From assembly GCA_050847315.1 (NCBI GenBank), contig CP193791.1: a DNA stretch of 64,000 nt; one strand, given 5' to 3'. Of this stretch, positions 1 through 8,497 are shown piece after piece (positions within the stretch are counted from its first letter, which is position 1; the number at the start of each line of letters is the position of its first letter). The notes below the pieces were generated by a model. That model was not told where the DNA came from and did not search any database. It saw nothing but the letters and a program-made list of their open reading frames with translations. The position numbers were made by a program, and so were the translations under genes. Source of the stretch: Cedecea sp000277545. GTDB taxonomy: Bacteria; Pseudomonadota; Gammaproteobacteria; Enterobacterales; Enterobacteriaceae.

Positions 1-458
1 GTGTTGCCGAATCGGGTCGGAATATTGTGTTGCTCGGCCGCCGTCCAGCAGCGGCGCAGCAGGTCGAAGTCCGGCACGGCCGCGTAGTCGTAGCCGCCAA
101 AACGGTCGCGGTTTACCGAAGAAGACGTTCCCGCGCCGGTGGCGACAATCACATGGCGCATATCCACGCTTTCATCCACCGCGCCGCAGGTGCCGATGCG
201 AATAAGCTGTTTCACACCAAAGGCGTTGATCAATTCATGGGCGTATATGGAAACGGACGGAATGCCCATCCCGTGAGCCATCACGGAAAGTCGCTTGCCT
301 TTGTAGTAGCCGGTAAAGCCAAACATATTGCGGGTATCGCACACGCGCTTTGCATCGGTTAAATACGTCTGCGCAATGTACTGCGCGCGCAGCGGGTCGC
401 CGGGCATGATCACGGTTTCGGCAAAGTCGCCGGGGTTGGCGTTAATATGTGGCGTCAT
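1..458 (-). CDS. DeoD-type purine nucleoside phosphorylase (partial, 3' end outside window)
   Basis: About 152 N-terminal residues are visible, beginning MTPHINANPGDFAETVIMPG. The phosphate-binding GDPLRA motif, FTGYYKG and the RIGTCGAV strand align well with E. coli DeoD, which phosphorolyses purine (deoxy)nucleosides to base plus (deoxy)ribose-1-phosphate in the cytoplasm. The ATG at 458 is chosen because AGGAGA lies about 8 nt upstream. Differences from E. coli DeoD (for example NANPGDF for NAEMGDF) and the absence of deoA/B/C on the visible side suggest a paralogue rather than the deo-operon copy; this is inference. The C-terminus, with its catalytic region, lies beyond the window start, so completeness cannot be judged. 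Confidence 0.85.
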   Translation of the reverse strand, partial: MTPHINANPGDFAETVIMPGDPLRAQYIAQTYLTDAKRVCDTRNMFGFTGYYKGKRLSVMAHGMGIPSVSIYAHELINAFGVKQLIRIGTCGAVDESVDMRHVIVATGAGTSSSVNRDRFGGYDYAAVPDFDLLRRCWTAAEQHNIPTRFGN

Positions 459-742
459 CAGACGATCTCCTGGCTGGTTTCATGCCATTACGATAGAAAC
501 CCCGTAGCTTGCAGAAAAAGGCAAATGTCCGACCAGGCCGACGGCGATCACAAATTTGATTTTTGCCTTTGCAAGAAAAGTGACACGCCAGGGCTGGCGA
601 GGGGGGAGTAAAACGCGGAGTATTGACAATACCGAGGGGCGATAGTTAATCTCAGCCGCCTTTTTCGCCGCAGATTCTGGCGAAACAGGCAATACTTGAC
701 GTTATTTAGCTGCGAGGCAGCCTGCCGGAGAGCGACAACACC

Positions 743-1411
743 ATGAATATTATTCAGCAATTCGCTCAGCGCGGGCACCAGATCCTACGCGATGCCGTGT
801 ACGCCGCGCCGCTGAAAAGCAAAGAGATCGGCCCCGATGAATTTATTCTGCGCCAGGGCGAAGAGATCAAAGCGCTCTACTGGATCACGCTCGGCGAGTA
901 CACCATGCATTACAACGCTGAAAACGGGAAAGCGTTCAGTCTCGGGCAGCGCTTTGTCAGCGACACTATCATCGGCGAAATAGAATATCTTACCCACACG
1001 CCGAGCCAGTTCTCGGTCGTCGCCCACGACACCATGACGGTCAAAGTCATCCCGCTGGCGATGATGGACACCATTCTGACCAGCCACGCGGAAGTCGGCG
1101 TCTGGCTCAGCCAGCTGCTCTCCACCAGCTACCAGCGCGGGATGGCGAGAACCATGGAGCGTTTCCTGCAGCCGCTGGTGTTTAACATCGTGGCCGACCT
1201 GTATGAACGCCATCAGCAGAGCAAGCCGCTGGTGGACTTCTCACAGGTATCCCGCGAGGCTGAACGGTTTGGCTGCTCCGAGAGAACCTACCGCCGGGTG
1301 ATCAATCAGCTGATAGAAGAGCAGTACATTCAGAAAGTGGCCCATGAATACGTGATTTGTGACATAGAAAAATTCCGTCAGGTGCTGACGAACCCTGGGC
1401 GAATTAGTTAG
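743..1411 (+). CDS. Crp/Fnr-superfamily transcriptional regulator
   Basis: This 222-residue protein has an N-terminal beta-roll typical of cyclic-nucleotide-binding-like domains (about residues 25-110, with ILRQGEEIKALYWITLGEYT). A C-terminal helix-turn-helix follows around 165-205 (FGCSERTYRRVINQLIEEQY). Conserved cAMP-contact residues are not evident, so it probably does not bind cAMP. It resembles the enterobacterial IprA/YaiV-type family of Crp-fold regulators, but I cannot assign it firmly. It stands alone, divergent from the phosphorylase gene across a roughly 280-bp spacer. The start ATG at 743 follows a purine-rich stretch (GGAGAGCGACAACACC). Its target genes are unknown. Confidence 0.7.
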   Translation: MNIIQQFAQRGHQILRDAVYAAPLKSKEIGPDEFILRQGEEIKALYWITLGEYTMHYNAENGKAFSLGQRFVSDTIIGEIEYLTHTPSQFSVVAHDTMTVKVIPLAMMDTILTSHAEVGVWLSQLLSTSYQRGMARTMERFLQPLVFNIVADLYERHQQSKPLVDFSQVSREAERFGCSERTYRRVINQLIEEQYIQKVAHEYVICDIEKFRQVLTNPGRIS

Positions 1412-1495
1412 CAGTTTTTTGTAGCAAACGGCTAAAAAGCAAAGAAAAAACAGTGATAGACTCCGGCAATACGTTATCCGCCAGGGAGTAGTGCA

Positions 1496-2623
1496 GTGAG
1501 TGAGCCCGTCGAAAATCAGAACGCGTTTAAACATGCTTTTAATCATGGGCTTTTGCAGGACATCGCGAGCTTAATCGCGCGGCATCATCCCGCCTTCAAC
1601 GCCAAAGCGTTTTTAAAGCAAGCGGAAAACCTCGATAAGCTGGAAATGAAGGCCAGAGTTCAGGCCATCCGCGACGCACTGGCGGCTGAGCTCCCGCAGG
1701 ACTACCCGGCTGCATTGGGCGTGGTGGTTGCTGTATTAAAAGAGCATAAGCTGCGCGGTTTTGCCGTCTGGCCTTTTGCGGAGTTTATTCAGGTCTATGG
1801 CCTGAACCACCCGGCACTTTCCCTCGAAGCCCTGAAAGTGGTGACAGTCTGCTTTACCGCCGAATGGGCGGTGAGGCCTTTTATCAAGCAGGATCCCGAC
1901 GCGACCATGCGGTTTCTGCTTAAATGTGCGCAGGACGAAAGCGTAGACATCCGCCGCTGGGCCTCAGAAGGCACCCGCCCGCGCGTGCCGTGGGGCGAAA
2001 AACTGCATCTGTTTATCAAAGACCCGGCGGGAACCAGAGCCATTCTGGACGCCCTGAAGTTCGACCCGGAGCTTTACGTCAGAAAAAGCGTCGCCAACCA
2101 TCTGAACGACATCACCAAAGACCACCCGGACTACGTGATTCAGCTTTTGCAAAACTGGCAGCAGCAGGCGAAACAGTCCGGCGGTGACGACGTAAAAAAA
2201 GTGGCCTGGATAACCCGCCACTCGCTGCGCACCTTAATTAAGAATGGTCACCCGGATGCGCTGGCGCTTATTGGCGTGCAGCACGGCGCGGACGTCGCGC
2301 TGGATGCTTTCTCCCTTAAACAAAAAGCGATTGCGCTGGGTGAAAACCTGGCATTTAAAGTCAGCCTGCGGTCTACCAGCCGCTCCTCTCAAAACATCGT
2401 GGTGGACTACGTGCTCCACTTTATGAAAGCCAACGGCAGCCTCGCCCCGAAGGTCTTCAAACTGCGCACGTTCGAACTCCCGGCCGGAGCGTCGGTCACT
2501 ATAGAGAAAAAGCACGCCGTGAAGACAATCACCACCCGACAGTATTACCCGGGCGTGCAGCGGATCGAGATTCAGGTGAACGGCAAGGTGCTTGGGGGAG
2601 ATGAGTGGGTGTTGGATTTATAG
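1496..2623 (+). CDS. alkC: AlkC-type DNA alkylation-repair glycosylase
   Basis: The 375-residue protein carries the HEAT-like repeat fold of the AlkC/AlkD glycosylases (about residues 1-255), with the signature DIRRWASEGTRPRVPWG near 150. Residues from about 262 to the end form a beta-rich tail (LKQKAIALGENLAFKVSLRS ... WVLDL) that fits the Ig-like domain described for the AlkC group. AlkC excises N3-alkylated adenine and cytosine without base flipping. The GTG start at 1496 is preferred because GGAG lies about 9 nt upstream. It is monocistronic. A 23-nt stretch of this gene (2096-2118) recurs with one mismatch at 3895-3917 inside the neighbouring toxin/immunity locus. Confidence 0.85.
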   Translation: MSEPVENQNAFKHAFNHGLLQDIASLIARHHPAFNAKAFLKQAENLDKLEMKARVQAIRDALAAELPQDYPAALGVVVAVLKEHKLRGFAVWPFAEFIQVYGLNHPALSLEALKVVTVCFTAEWAVRPFIKQDPDATMRFLLKCAQDESVDIRRWASEGTRPRVPWGEKLHLFIKDPAGTRAILDALKFDPELYVRKSVANHLNDITKDHPDYVIQLLQNWQQQAKQSGGDDVKKVAWITRHSLRTLIKNGHPDALALIGVQHGADVALDAFSLKQKAIALGENLAFKVSLRSTSRSSQNIVVDYVLHFMKANGSLAPKVFKLRTFELPAGASVTIEKKHAVKTITTRQYYPGVQRIEIQVNGKVLGGDEWVLDL

Positions 2624-2981
2624 CAAGGATCCGCCGCCGGCGTTTTGCGGGTGGCGAGGGTGTTATTGCGCCTAAGCATTGATTATACCAAAAGAACAGA
2701 TTTTGCCTTAAAACTATTTAATAAATGGATTTAAAAGATCTGGAATAAATAGGTTCATGCAGTAAAGGAAAAAATTCTTGAATGGGCTTCACAGTTTGGC
2801 TTCTCTGGCCGGGGATGAATTTTAAAGAAGAAAAATATTAATGAAAATCTATTAAGACTCAGATGTATATCGGCCACATACTATTTCCCGCATGATTACA
2901 TTATCGAAATTCATTCATAAACTAAATAATTGTATGATTTTAATCCGATGGTAACATAAACCCTTCCAAAAGGAGGGTTAT
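2624..2981. other. AT-rich intergenic gap before the metallopeptidase gene
   Basis: No coding frame, RNA gene or clear terminator could be recognised here. The DNA is clearly richer in A and T than the flanking alkC gene, consistent with imported DNA. A Shine-Dalgarno AAAGGAGGG sits at the right edge, just before the ATG at 2982. Confidence 0.5.
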
Positions 2982-3518
2982 ATGTCTAAAGGAATAAAGC
3001 AAGGCGGCTTGAGATTGCTGACACTCGGGGAAATTAAGCTCGCCAGAACACTCTACGGTAACGCTATTGAATATTACAAGGTCTGGATTCATCGTGGGAG
3101 CTATTTGCCATTTAATATGCAAAAAAATAGCTTCGCTATGACGCCTAATGGAGAAATATGGTTTCAGGAAGGCGTCTATGAGCCTGATTTCTCCTCACCT
3201 CAACGTAATCCCATCGATGCACGTCATCTCTTCATGCATGAAATGATGCATGTCTGGCAGCATCAGCGAGGGATGTGGGTGCGCACTCGCGGAGCTTTCT
3301 CCTGGGCCGTTGACTACACCTATGATCTCGAAAAACCGACACTGCTTGATTACGGCCTGGAGCAACAAGCCTGCATTGTAAGCGATTACTGGCTATTGAA
3401 GACTCACGGATTTAGAGGCAATTCTAATATCTACAATCTTCGCCACTTTAACCCGGCAGAGCCGACGGTTTCACTGTTGTCACGGTACAAGAAAATACTG
3501 GGGAGATTTCCTTTATGA
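2982..3518 (+). CDS. Zincin metallopeptidase, putative secreted toxin (T6SS-type effector candidate)
   Basis: This 178-residue protein contains a clear HExxH zinc site, HEMMHVWQHQ (about residues 86-95). A downstream acidic segment (LEQQACIVSDYW, about 127-138) could supply the third zinc ligand. No signal peptide is seen. A perfect AGGAGG ribosome-binding site precedes the ATG. The gene overlaps the following lipoprotein gene by ATGA. A stand-alone HExxH protein of this kind paired with small periplasmic lipoproteins fits the effector-immunity pairs of type VI secretion and the Tox-MPTase class. The biochemical activity and the delivery route are inferences, since no secretion genes are nearby. 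Confidence 0.65.
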   Translation: MSKGIKQGGLRLLTLGEIKLARTLYGNAIEYYKVWIHRGSYLPFNMQKNSFAMTPNGEIWFQEGVYEPDFSSPQRNPIDARHLFMHEMMHVWQHQRGMWVRTRGAFSWAVDYTYDLEKPTLLDYGLEQQACIVSDYWLLKTHGFRGNSNIYNLRHFNPAEPTVSLLSRYKKILGRFPL

Positions 3519-3871
3519 ATCGCTTATTCAAGTTAATATTTTTGTGTACCGCGTTGTCTGGCTGCGTCGGCGAAGGTTTGGGGGTTGGAGATTGGAAGAG
3601 TCTTTATATTGACGGAAACCACATTTGTTTCACCGTGGACAAATCGGACGTGTTGACTCGCTATGTGCTTTCTTCGACTCAGGGTGGCGAATATAAAGTC
3701 CTTGCCGTAACCGATCTCGATAATCTTACTTATCCGAATACATGCATAAACATCGAACTAACACCGGGATATATTTACCAGGCATCCTACACGATGAATA
3801 AAGCAAACTATCAGTACAGTTTTTTTATTGATAATGACAGGCAAATCATCGAGCTCGGCTGTGGGAAGTAA
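3515..3871 (+). CDS. Putative immunity lipoprotein, copy 1
   Basis: This 118-residue protein has a lipoprotein signal (MNRLFKLIFLCTALSGC, lipobox LSGC). The mature part shows conserved segments FTVDKSDVL, TYPNTCI and a C-terminal IELGCGK with paired cysteines. It overlaps the metallopeptidase stop by 4 nt (ATGA), implying translational coupling. Size, export and position match the 'putative T6SS immunity periplasmic lipoprotein' family, so it probably neutralises the upstream toxin in the periplasm. It is clearly paralogous to the next gene. Cognate function is inferred from context. Confidence 0.65.
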   Translation: MNRLFKLIFLCTALSGCVGEGLGVGDWKSLYIDGNHICFTVDKSDVLTRYVLSSTQGGEYKVLAVTDLDNLTYPNTCINIELTPGYIYQASYTMNKANYQYSFFIDNDRQIIELGCGK

Positions 3872-3914
3872 CACCTTTGCCGGGATACTTACACAACCAC
3901 CTGAACGACATCAC

Positions 3915-3999
3915 CAATCTTCGCCACCTTAACCCGGCGGAGCCGACGGTTTCACTGCTGTCACGGTACAAGAAAATACTGGGGAGATTTCCTTTATGA
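3915..3999 (+). pseudogene. Orphan 3' stub of the metallopeptidase gene
   Basis: These 85 nt repeat the last 85 nt of the metallopeptidase gene (3434-3518) with three transitions only, including the GGGGAG ribosome-binding site and the ATGA overlap. The rest of the toxin gene is absent. The second lipoprotein therefore starts exactly as the first does, behind a vestigial toxin tail. This is the expected scar of a displaced or recombined effector-immunity module. Confidence 0.85.
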
Positions 4000-4352
4000 A
4001 GCATGTTGTTGCATTTGTTTCTGCTTGTTCTTTGCTTACTGGCTGTGTGGGGGAAAATCTAGGTGTAGGCGAGTGGCGAAGCTATGACATTATTAACGGC
4101 AATCTCTGTTTTACCGTTGATAAATCCGATGTACTAAGTCGCTATTCAATTTCTTCATTACAAGGTGACGACTTTAAAAATCTTGCTGTTGCTGACTACA
4201 AACACCTCATTTATCCAGATACTTGCATAAAGGTTCCGCTTACCCGTGGCTACATCTACCAAACGTCCTATACGCTGAATAACAAAGTCTATCGATATGG
4301 CTTTTTCATCGACAACAACGGATTACTCATCGAGCTCGGCTGTGGGAAGTAA
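3996..4352 (+). CDS. Putative immunity lipoprotein, copy 2 (orphan)
   Basis: A 118-residue paralogue of the preceding lipoprotein, with its own signal and lipobox (MKHVVAFVSACSLLTGC). The two share CVGE-LGVG, FTVDKSDVL, YPDTCI, GYIYQTSYT and the identical ending IELGCGK, while other positions diverge considerably. It has only an 85-nt toxin remnant upstream, so it looks like an orphan immunity gene, presumably protecting against a related toxin variant. About 30 nt downstream of the stop are also nearly identical to those after copy 1, marking the end of the duplicated unit. Function is inferred. Confidence 0.65.
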   Translation: MKHVVAFVSACSLLTGCVGENLGVGEWRSYDIINGNLCFTVDKSDVLSRYSISSLQGDDFKNLAVADYKHLIYPDTCIKVPLTRGYIYQTSYTLNNKVYRYGFFIDNNGLLIELGCGK

Positions 4353-4380
4353 CGCCTTTGCCTGAACCACCAACAGCAAA

Positions 4381-4410
4381 AAGCCCGCTTAAGTTTCCTT
4401 AAGCGGGCTT
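4381..4410 (-). terminator. Rho-independent terminator of tRNA-Asn 1
   Basis: Perfect 13-bp inverted repeat (AAGCCCGCTTAAG / CTTAAGCGGGCTT) with a 4-nt loop. On the minus strand it is followed by five T. The same hairpin follows tRNA-Asn copies 2 and 3, with small changes in copy 2. It may also stop leftward-facing readthrough from the lipoprotein gene. Confidence 0.85.
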
Positions 4411-4418
4411 CTCAAATA

Positions 4419-4494
4419 TGGCTCCTCTGACTGGACTCGAACCAGTGACATACGGATTAACAGTCCGCCGTTCTACCGACTGAACTACAGAGGA
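4419..4494 (-). tRNA. tRNA-Asn(GUU), copy 1
   Basis: 76-nt cloverleaf with encoded CCA. The minus strand begins TCCTCTGTAGTTCAGTCGG and has the anticodon GTT in the loop CTGTTAAT and the T-arm GGTTCGAGTCC. The same 76 nt recur at 16887, 27305 and 52118. It lies between the effector/immunity locus (3' side) and yeeO (5' side), matching E. coli asnW-yeeO adjacency. Confidence 0.97.
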
Positions 4495-4691
4495 ATCGTG
4501 TGAACGGGGCGAATATTAGCGGCGGCTCCGGGGCTTGTCAAAGGCAAAATCTCACCCTGTGGTGCGTTTGCGGAAACTATCAACATCTTGTTGCCTTTTC
4601 AGGCAATCAGAGACAAAAAAATCCTTTGCAGGATAACGATTTGTCGCCCATTATTTGAAATGCCGTTTTATCTTTCCTTGCAGGTCCTCGC

Positions 4692-6146
4692 TTGAACTTA
4701 CATGCAGTCCTTCGCCAGAGCGTGGCGAAAACGCCGTGGTACGCCAAACGTAAGAGTTATCGGGTGCTGTTCTGGCGTGAGATAACGCCGCTGGCGGTGC
4801 CAATCTTCCTCGAAAACACCTGCGTATTGCTGATGGGGGTGTTGAGTACCTTCCTCGTCAGTTGGTTAGGGAAAGAGGCGATGGCGGGCGTAGGGCTCGC
4901 CGACAGTTTTAACATGGTTATCATGGCGTTCTTCGCCGCTATCGATCTCGGCACCACGGTGGTGGTGGCGTTCAGCTTTGGCAGGCTGGATCCGGAGCGG
5001 GCGAGGGCGGCGGCCCGGCAGTCTCTGGTGCTGATGACCATAGTTTCTTTTATCATGGCCGCAGGCATTCATCTGGCGGGCACGCACATTATCGATGTCA
5101 TTGCCGGTAGCGCCACGCCGGAAGTTAAAGCTCTCGCACTTTCTTACCTGCAAACCACGGTCTGGAGCTACCCGGCGGCAGCCATAGCGCTTATCGGTAG
5201 CGGCGCCCTGCGCGGGGCGGGGAACACCAAAATCCCGCTGCTGATTAACGGCGGCATGAACATCCTCAACATCATCATCAGCAGCATTCTTATCTACGGC
5301 ATCTTTGGCTGGGGCGGGCTGGGCTTTGTTGGCGCGGGACTGGGGCTGACGATTTCCCGCTACATCGGCGCGGCGGGCATTATCTTCGTGCTGATGATTG
5401 GCTTTAACCCGGCGCTGCGTATCTCGCTGAAAAGTTATTTTACGCCGCTCAACTGGGGCATTTTGTGGGAAGTGCTCGGCATCGGCATTCCGGCGAGCGT
5501 CGAGTCGGTGCTGTTCAACGGCGGTAAGCTGCTGACGCAGATGTTCGTTGCCGGGATGGGGACCAACGTGATTGCCGGTAACTTTATTGCTTTCTCGGTG
5601 GCCTCGCTGATTAACCTGCCGGGTAACGCCCTCGGGTCGGCGTCAACGATCATCGTCGGCAGACGGTTAGGGAAAGGGCAAATCGGCCAGGCCGAGCGCC
5701 AGCTGCGCCATACGTTCTGGCTCGCCACCATTGGCCTGACGATCATTGCCTGGGGAACCGCGCCGTTCGCCGGGTTATTCGCCTCGTTCTACACCAGCGA
5801 AGATGACGTCAAAGAGGTCGTTAAAGTCCTGCTGTGGATGAACGCCGCCTTTATGCCAATCTGGGCCGCGTCCTGGGTGCTGCCTGCCGGGCTGAAGGGC
5901 GCCCGTGACGCACGTTTTGCGATGTGGGTGTCGATGGCGGGGATGTGGGGTTGCCGCGTTATCGCCGGTTACACGCTGGGGATTGTATTGGGCATGGGCG
6001 TGGTAGGCGTCTGGCTGGGGATGTTCGGCGACTGGGCGGTGCGCGGCGCCTGCTTCTACTGGCGAATGGTCAGCGGCCGCTGGCTGAAAAAATACCCGCG
6101 ACCGCCGAAAGAACCACTTTCGGTTCAGGAAGAAAGCACCGTTTAG
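4692..6146 (+). CDS. yeeO: MATE-family flavin/multidrug efflux transporter YeeO
   Basis: The 484-residue inner-membrane protein aligns closely with E. coli YeeO (for example WREITPLAVPIF, MAGVGLADSFNMVIMAFFAA, SGALRGAGNTKIPLL, GFNPALRISLKSYF). It has about twelve hydrophobic segments in the two-bundle MATE layout. YeeO exports FMN/FAD and confers some drug and peptide efflux. E. coli YeeO has a longer N-terminus. Here no in-frame ATG precedes the conserved region, so the TTG at 4692 is the best visible start, behind only a weak AGGT. The true start is uncertain. Adjacent to tRNA-Asn 1 as in E. coli. Confidence 0.92.
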   Translation: MNLHAVLRQSVAKTPWYAKRKSYRVLFWREITPLAVPIFLENTCVLLMGVLSTFLVSWLGKEAMAGVGLADSFNMVIMAFFAAIDLGTTVVVAFSFGRLDPERARAAARQSLVLMTIVSFIMAAGIHLAGTHIIDVIAGSATPEVKALALSYLQTTVWSYPAAAIALIGSGALRGAGNTKIPLLINGGMNILNIIISSILIYGIFGWGGLGFVGAGLGLTISRYIGAAGIIFVLMIGFNPALRISLKSYFTPLNWGILWEVLGIGIPASVESVLFNGGKLLTQMFVAGMGTNVIAGNFIAFSVASLINLPGNALGSASTIIVGRRLGKGQIGQAERQLRHTFWLATIGLTIIAWGTAPFAGLFASFYTSEDDVKEVVKVLLWMNAAFMPIWAASWVLPAGLKGARDARFAMWVSMAGMWGCRVIAGYTLGIVLGMGVVGVWLGMFGDWAVRGACFYWRMVSGRWLKKYPRPPKEPLSVQEESTV

Positions 6147-7384
6147 CGTTCGAAAGCCCCGGCAATGGCCCGCATGTCGTTGCCGGTTGGCGTCTGGTGA
6201 ATACGCAGGCCAAACTCGTCCACCACGGCAAAAATGTGGTCGAAAATGTCGGCCTGAATGCTTTCATACTCGGCCCAGGCCACGGTGTTGGTGAAGGCAT
6301 AAATCTCCACCGGCAGCCCTTCGCTTTCAGGGGCAAGCTGGCGCACCATCAGCGTCATGTCTTTGCGAATGCGCGGGTGGTTGCGCAGGTACTCATTCAG
6401 ATAGGCCCGGAAGGTGCCGACGTTGGTCATCTGGCGCTGGTTCAGCACCGAGTCGTCGGCGTGCTGCTGGTTGTATTCGCTGATCTCTTTCCCGCGTTCC
6501 GCCATATACGGCTGCAGCAGTTTCGCTTTAAGGAGCTTCTCCTGCTCGTTCTGCGACAGAAAACGAATGCTGGTGGTGTCAATGTTCACGCTGCGCTTGA
6601 TGCGGCGCCCGCCTGAGGCCGACATCCCGCTCCAGTTTTTAAACGCGTCGGACACCAGCGCATAGGTTGGGATAGTGGTAATGGTGTTGTCCCAGTTTTG
6701 CACTTTCACCGTCGTCAGGCCGATGTCGATCACCGCCCCGTCCGCGCCGTATTTCGGCATTTCCAGCCAGTCGCCCATTTTCAGCATGCTGTTGGCAGAA
6801 AGCTGAATGCCAGCGACCAGGCCGAGAATCGGATCTTTAAACACCAACATCAGCACGGCGGCCATCGCACCGAGACCGCTTATCAATATTGCCGGGGATT
6901 TCCCGATAAGCAGCGACACCATCATGATGCCGACGACAATCGCGGCCAACAGCTTCACGCCCTGGAAAATGCCTTTCAGCGGTAGCTGAGAAGCAAAGGC
7001 GAATTTCCCCGACAGACCGAAGATCACATCCAGCAGCGAGAAAAAGGACATCAGCGCGTAGAGCATGACCCATAGCTGGGCGCAGGTGGTCAGAATGGTG
7101 GCCGCGTCGCTGCCTTTTTGCAGCCACAGCACCGCCTGAACGTTAACGATGATGCCCTGCAGCAGAAACGCCAGCCGCTGGAACAGCTTGTTCTGGGTGA
7201 TTATCTGCAAAGAGAGGCTGGCGCTGGACTGTGCGCGCTTCTCAAAGGCACGCAGCACTATGCCGTGCAGAATAAAATGCACCACCAGCGCGGTAAGAAA
7301 AATGATGCCGAAAATGACGATCAGGGAAGTGGTGTGGCTGGGTTGAATGCCGTATTGCTCGAGGGCGGATATCAATTCCTGCAT
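6143..7384 (-). CDS. YbdG-family (MscS-type) mechanosensitive channel
   Basis: 413 residues from the ATG at 7384, which has AAAGGAGACGTT immediately upstream; an upstream in-frame extension lacks such a site. The sequence closely matches E. coli YbdG (ITQNKLFQRLAFLLQGIIVN, SGLGAMAAVLMLVFKDPILG, GDWLEMPKYGADGAVIDIGL, NWSGMSASGGRRIKRS). It has five N-terminal membrane helices, an MscS pore and beta domain around 180-280, and a cytoplasmic C-domain. The channel opens on hypo-osmotic stress. The stop overlaps the yeeO stop by 4 nt, tail to tail. It may be the ybdG orthologue in a new place or a paralogue, so no symbol is given. Confidence 0.9.
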   Translation of the reverse strand: MQELISALEQYGIQPSHTTSLIVIFGIIFLTALVVHFILHGIVLRAFEKRAQSSASLSLQIITQNKLFQRLAFLLQGIIVNVQAVLWLQKGSDAATILTTCAQLWVMLYALMSFFSLLDVIFGLSGKFAFASQLPLKGIFQGVKLLAAIVVGIMMVSLLIGKSPAILISGLGAMAAVLMLVFKDPILGLVAGIQLSANSMLKMGDWLEMPKYGADGAVIDIGLTTVKVQNWDNTITTIPTYALVSDAFKNWSGMSASGGRRIKRSVNIDTTSIRFLSQNEQEKLLKAKLLQPYMAERGKEISEYNQQHADDSVLNQRQMTNVGTFRAYLNEYLRNHPRIRKDMTLMVRQLAPESEGLPVEIYAFTNTVAWAEYESIQADIFDHIFAVVDEFGLRIHQTPTGNDMRAIAGAFER

Positions 7385-7544
7385 AACGTCTCCTTTAAAA
7401 AACAAGAGGACATCATGCCCTCTGCGGTCCGCGGTCGCAACCCGACTGTACAATTAGTAGACATATTAACGCGCAATCCTTACAGAATTGTCTCAGGACG
7501 GTTATGCTTAATGCATTCACATCATGTTAACTAACAGGGAAATT

Positions 7545-8480
7545 ATGATTCGTTTCTCCACGCTGGCATTTGTTCTGGCGGCGGTCACGCAGAGCGCGAT
7601 GGCCGTGACCTATCCTTTACCGCCTGAAGGCAGCCGCCTGGTGGGTGCGCCCCTGACGATTACCGTGCCGGAAGGGAACAAAGAGCCGCTGGAACACTTT
7701 GCCGCTCAGTACGGGCAGGGCTTCAGCAATATGCTGGAGGCCAACCCAGGCGTCGATCCGTTCCTGCCCAAAGTCGGTACGCAGCTGGTTATTCCGCAGC
7801 ATTTGATTTTGCCGGATACCGTGCGGGAAGGGATTGTGGTGAACGTGGCGGAAATGCGCCTTTATTATTATCCGAAGGACACTAACACCGTAGAAATCCT
7901 GCCGATAGGTATTGGCCAGGCGGGGCGCGAAACGCCGCGCAACTGGGTGACCCGCGTCGAGCGCAAACAGGATGCCCCGGCCTGGACGCCAACCCCGAAT
8001 ACCCGTCGCGAATACGCCAAAGAGGGCAAAACGCTGCCGGCTTTTGTGCCGCCGGGGCCGGATAACCCGATGGGCCTGTACGCTATTTACATCGGCAAGC
8101 TGTACGCCATCCACGGCACCAATGCCAACTTTGGCATTGGTCTGCGCGTCAGCCAGGGCTGCATCCGCTTGCGCAACGACGACATCAAATTCCTGTTCGA
8201 TAATGTGCCGGTCGGGACCCGCGTTCAGCTCATCGACCAGCCGGTGAAGGTGACCGCCGAGCCGGACGGCAAGCGCTGGCTGGAAGTTCACGAGCCGCTG
8301 TCGCGCAACCGTGCGGAGTTTGAGTCCGACAAGAAAGTGCCGCTGCCGATGACTACCTTATTGCGCAGCGAAACTCAGGCTTCAGGTGTAAATACGGCTG
8401 TGGTGAGTGAAGCACTTAATCGCCGCTCGGGGATGCCGGTACAAATAAATTCAGCCGCCACGGAAACAGGGCGACTGTAA
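7545..8480 (+). CDS. ldtA: L,D-transpeptidase LdtA (ErfK)
   Basis: 311 residues with a cleavable signal peptide (cleaved after about SAMA). A LysM-like segment (about 40-90) is followed by the YkuD catalytic domain (about 97-235) with the HGTN and SQGCIRLRN motifs; the nucleophile is the Cys near residue 206. E. coli ErfK is 310 residues and nearly identical through the catalytic core. The enzyme acts in the periplasm, attaching Braun lipoprotein to meso-diaminopimelate of peptidoglycan. The ATG at 7545 is preferred over 7524 because the signal peptide then begins directly (MIRFSTLAFVLAAV). In E. coli the gene also sits near nac/cbl and asn tRNAs. Confidence 0.95.
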   Translation: MIRFSTLAFVLAAVTQSAMAVTYPLPPEGSRLVGAPLTITVPEGNKEPLEHFAAQYGQGFSNMLEANPGVDPFLPKVGTQLVIPQHLILPDTVREGIVVNVAEMRLYYYPKDTNTVEILPIGIGQAGRETPRNWVTRVERKQDAPAWTPTPNTRREYAKEGKTLPAFVPPGPDNPMGLYAIYIGKLYAIHGTNANFGIGLRVSQGCIRLRNDDIKFLFDNVPVGTRVQLIDQPVKVTAEPDGKRWLEVHEPLSRNRAEFESDKKVPLPMTTLLRSETQASGVNTAVVSEALNRRSGMPVQINSAATETGRL

Positions 8481-8497
8481 TAATCAGTAAGAAAAAG

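Noticed and set aside
785..1213. Long antisense frame within the Crp-like gene
   Set aside because: Shadow of the plus-strand gene in GC-rich DNA; no domain, no ribosome-binding site.
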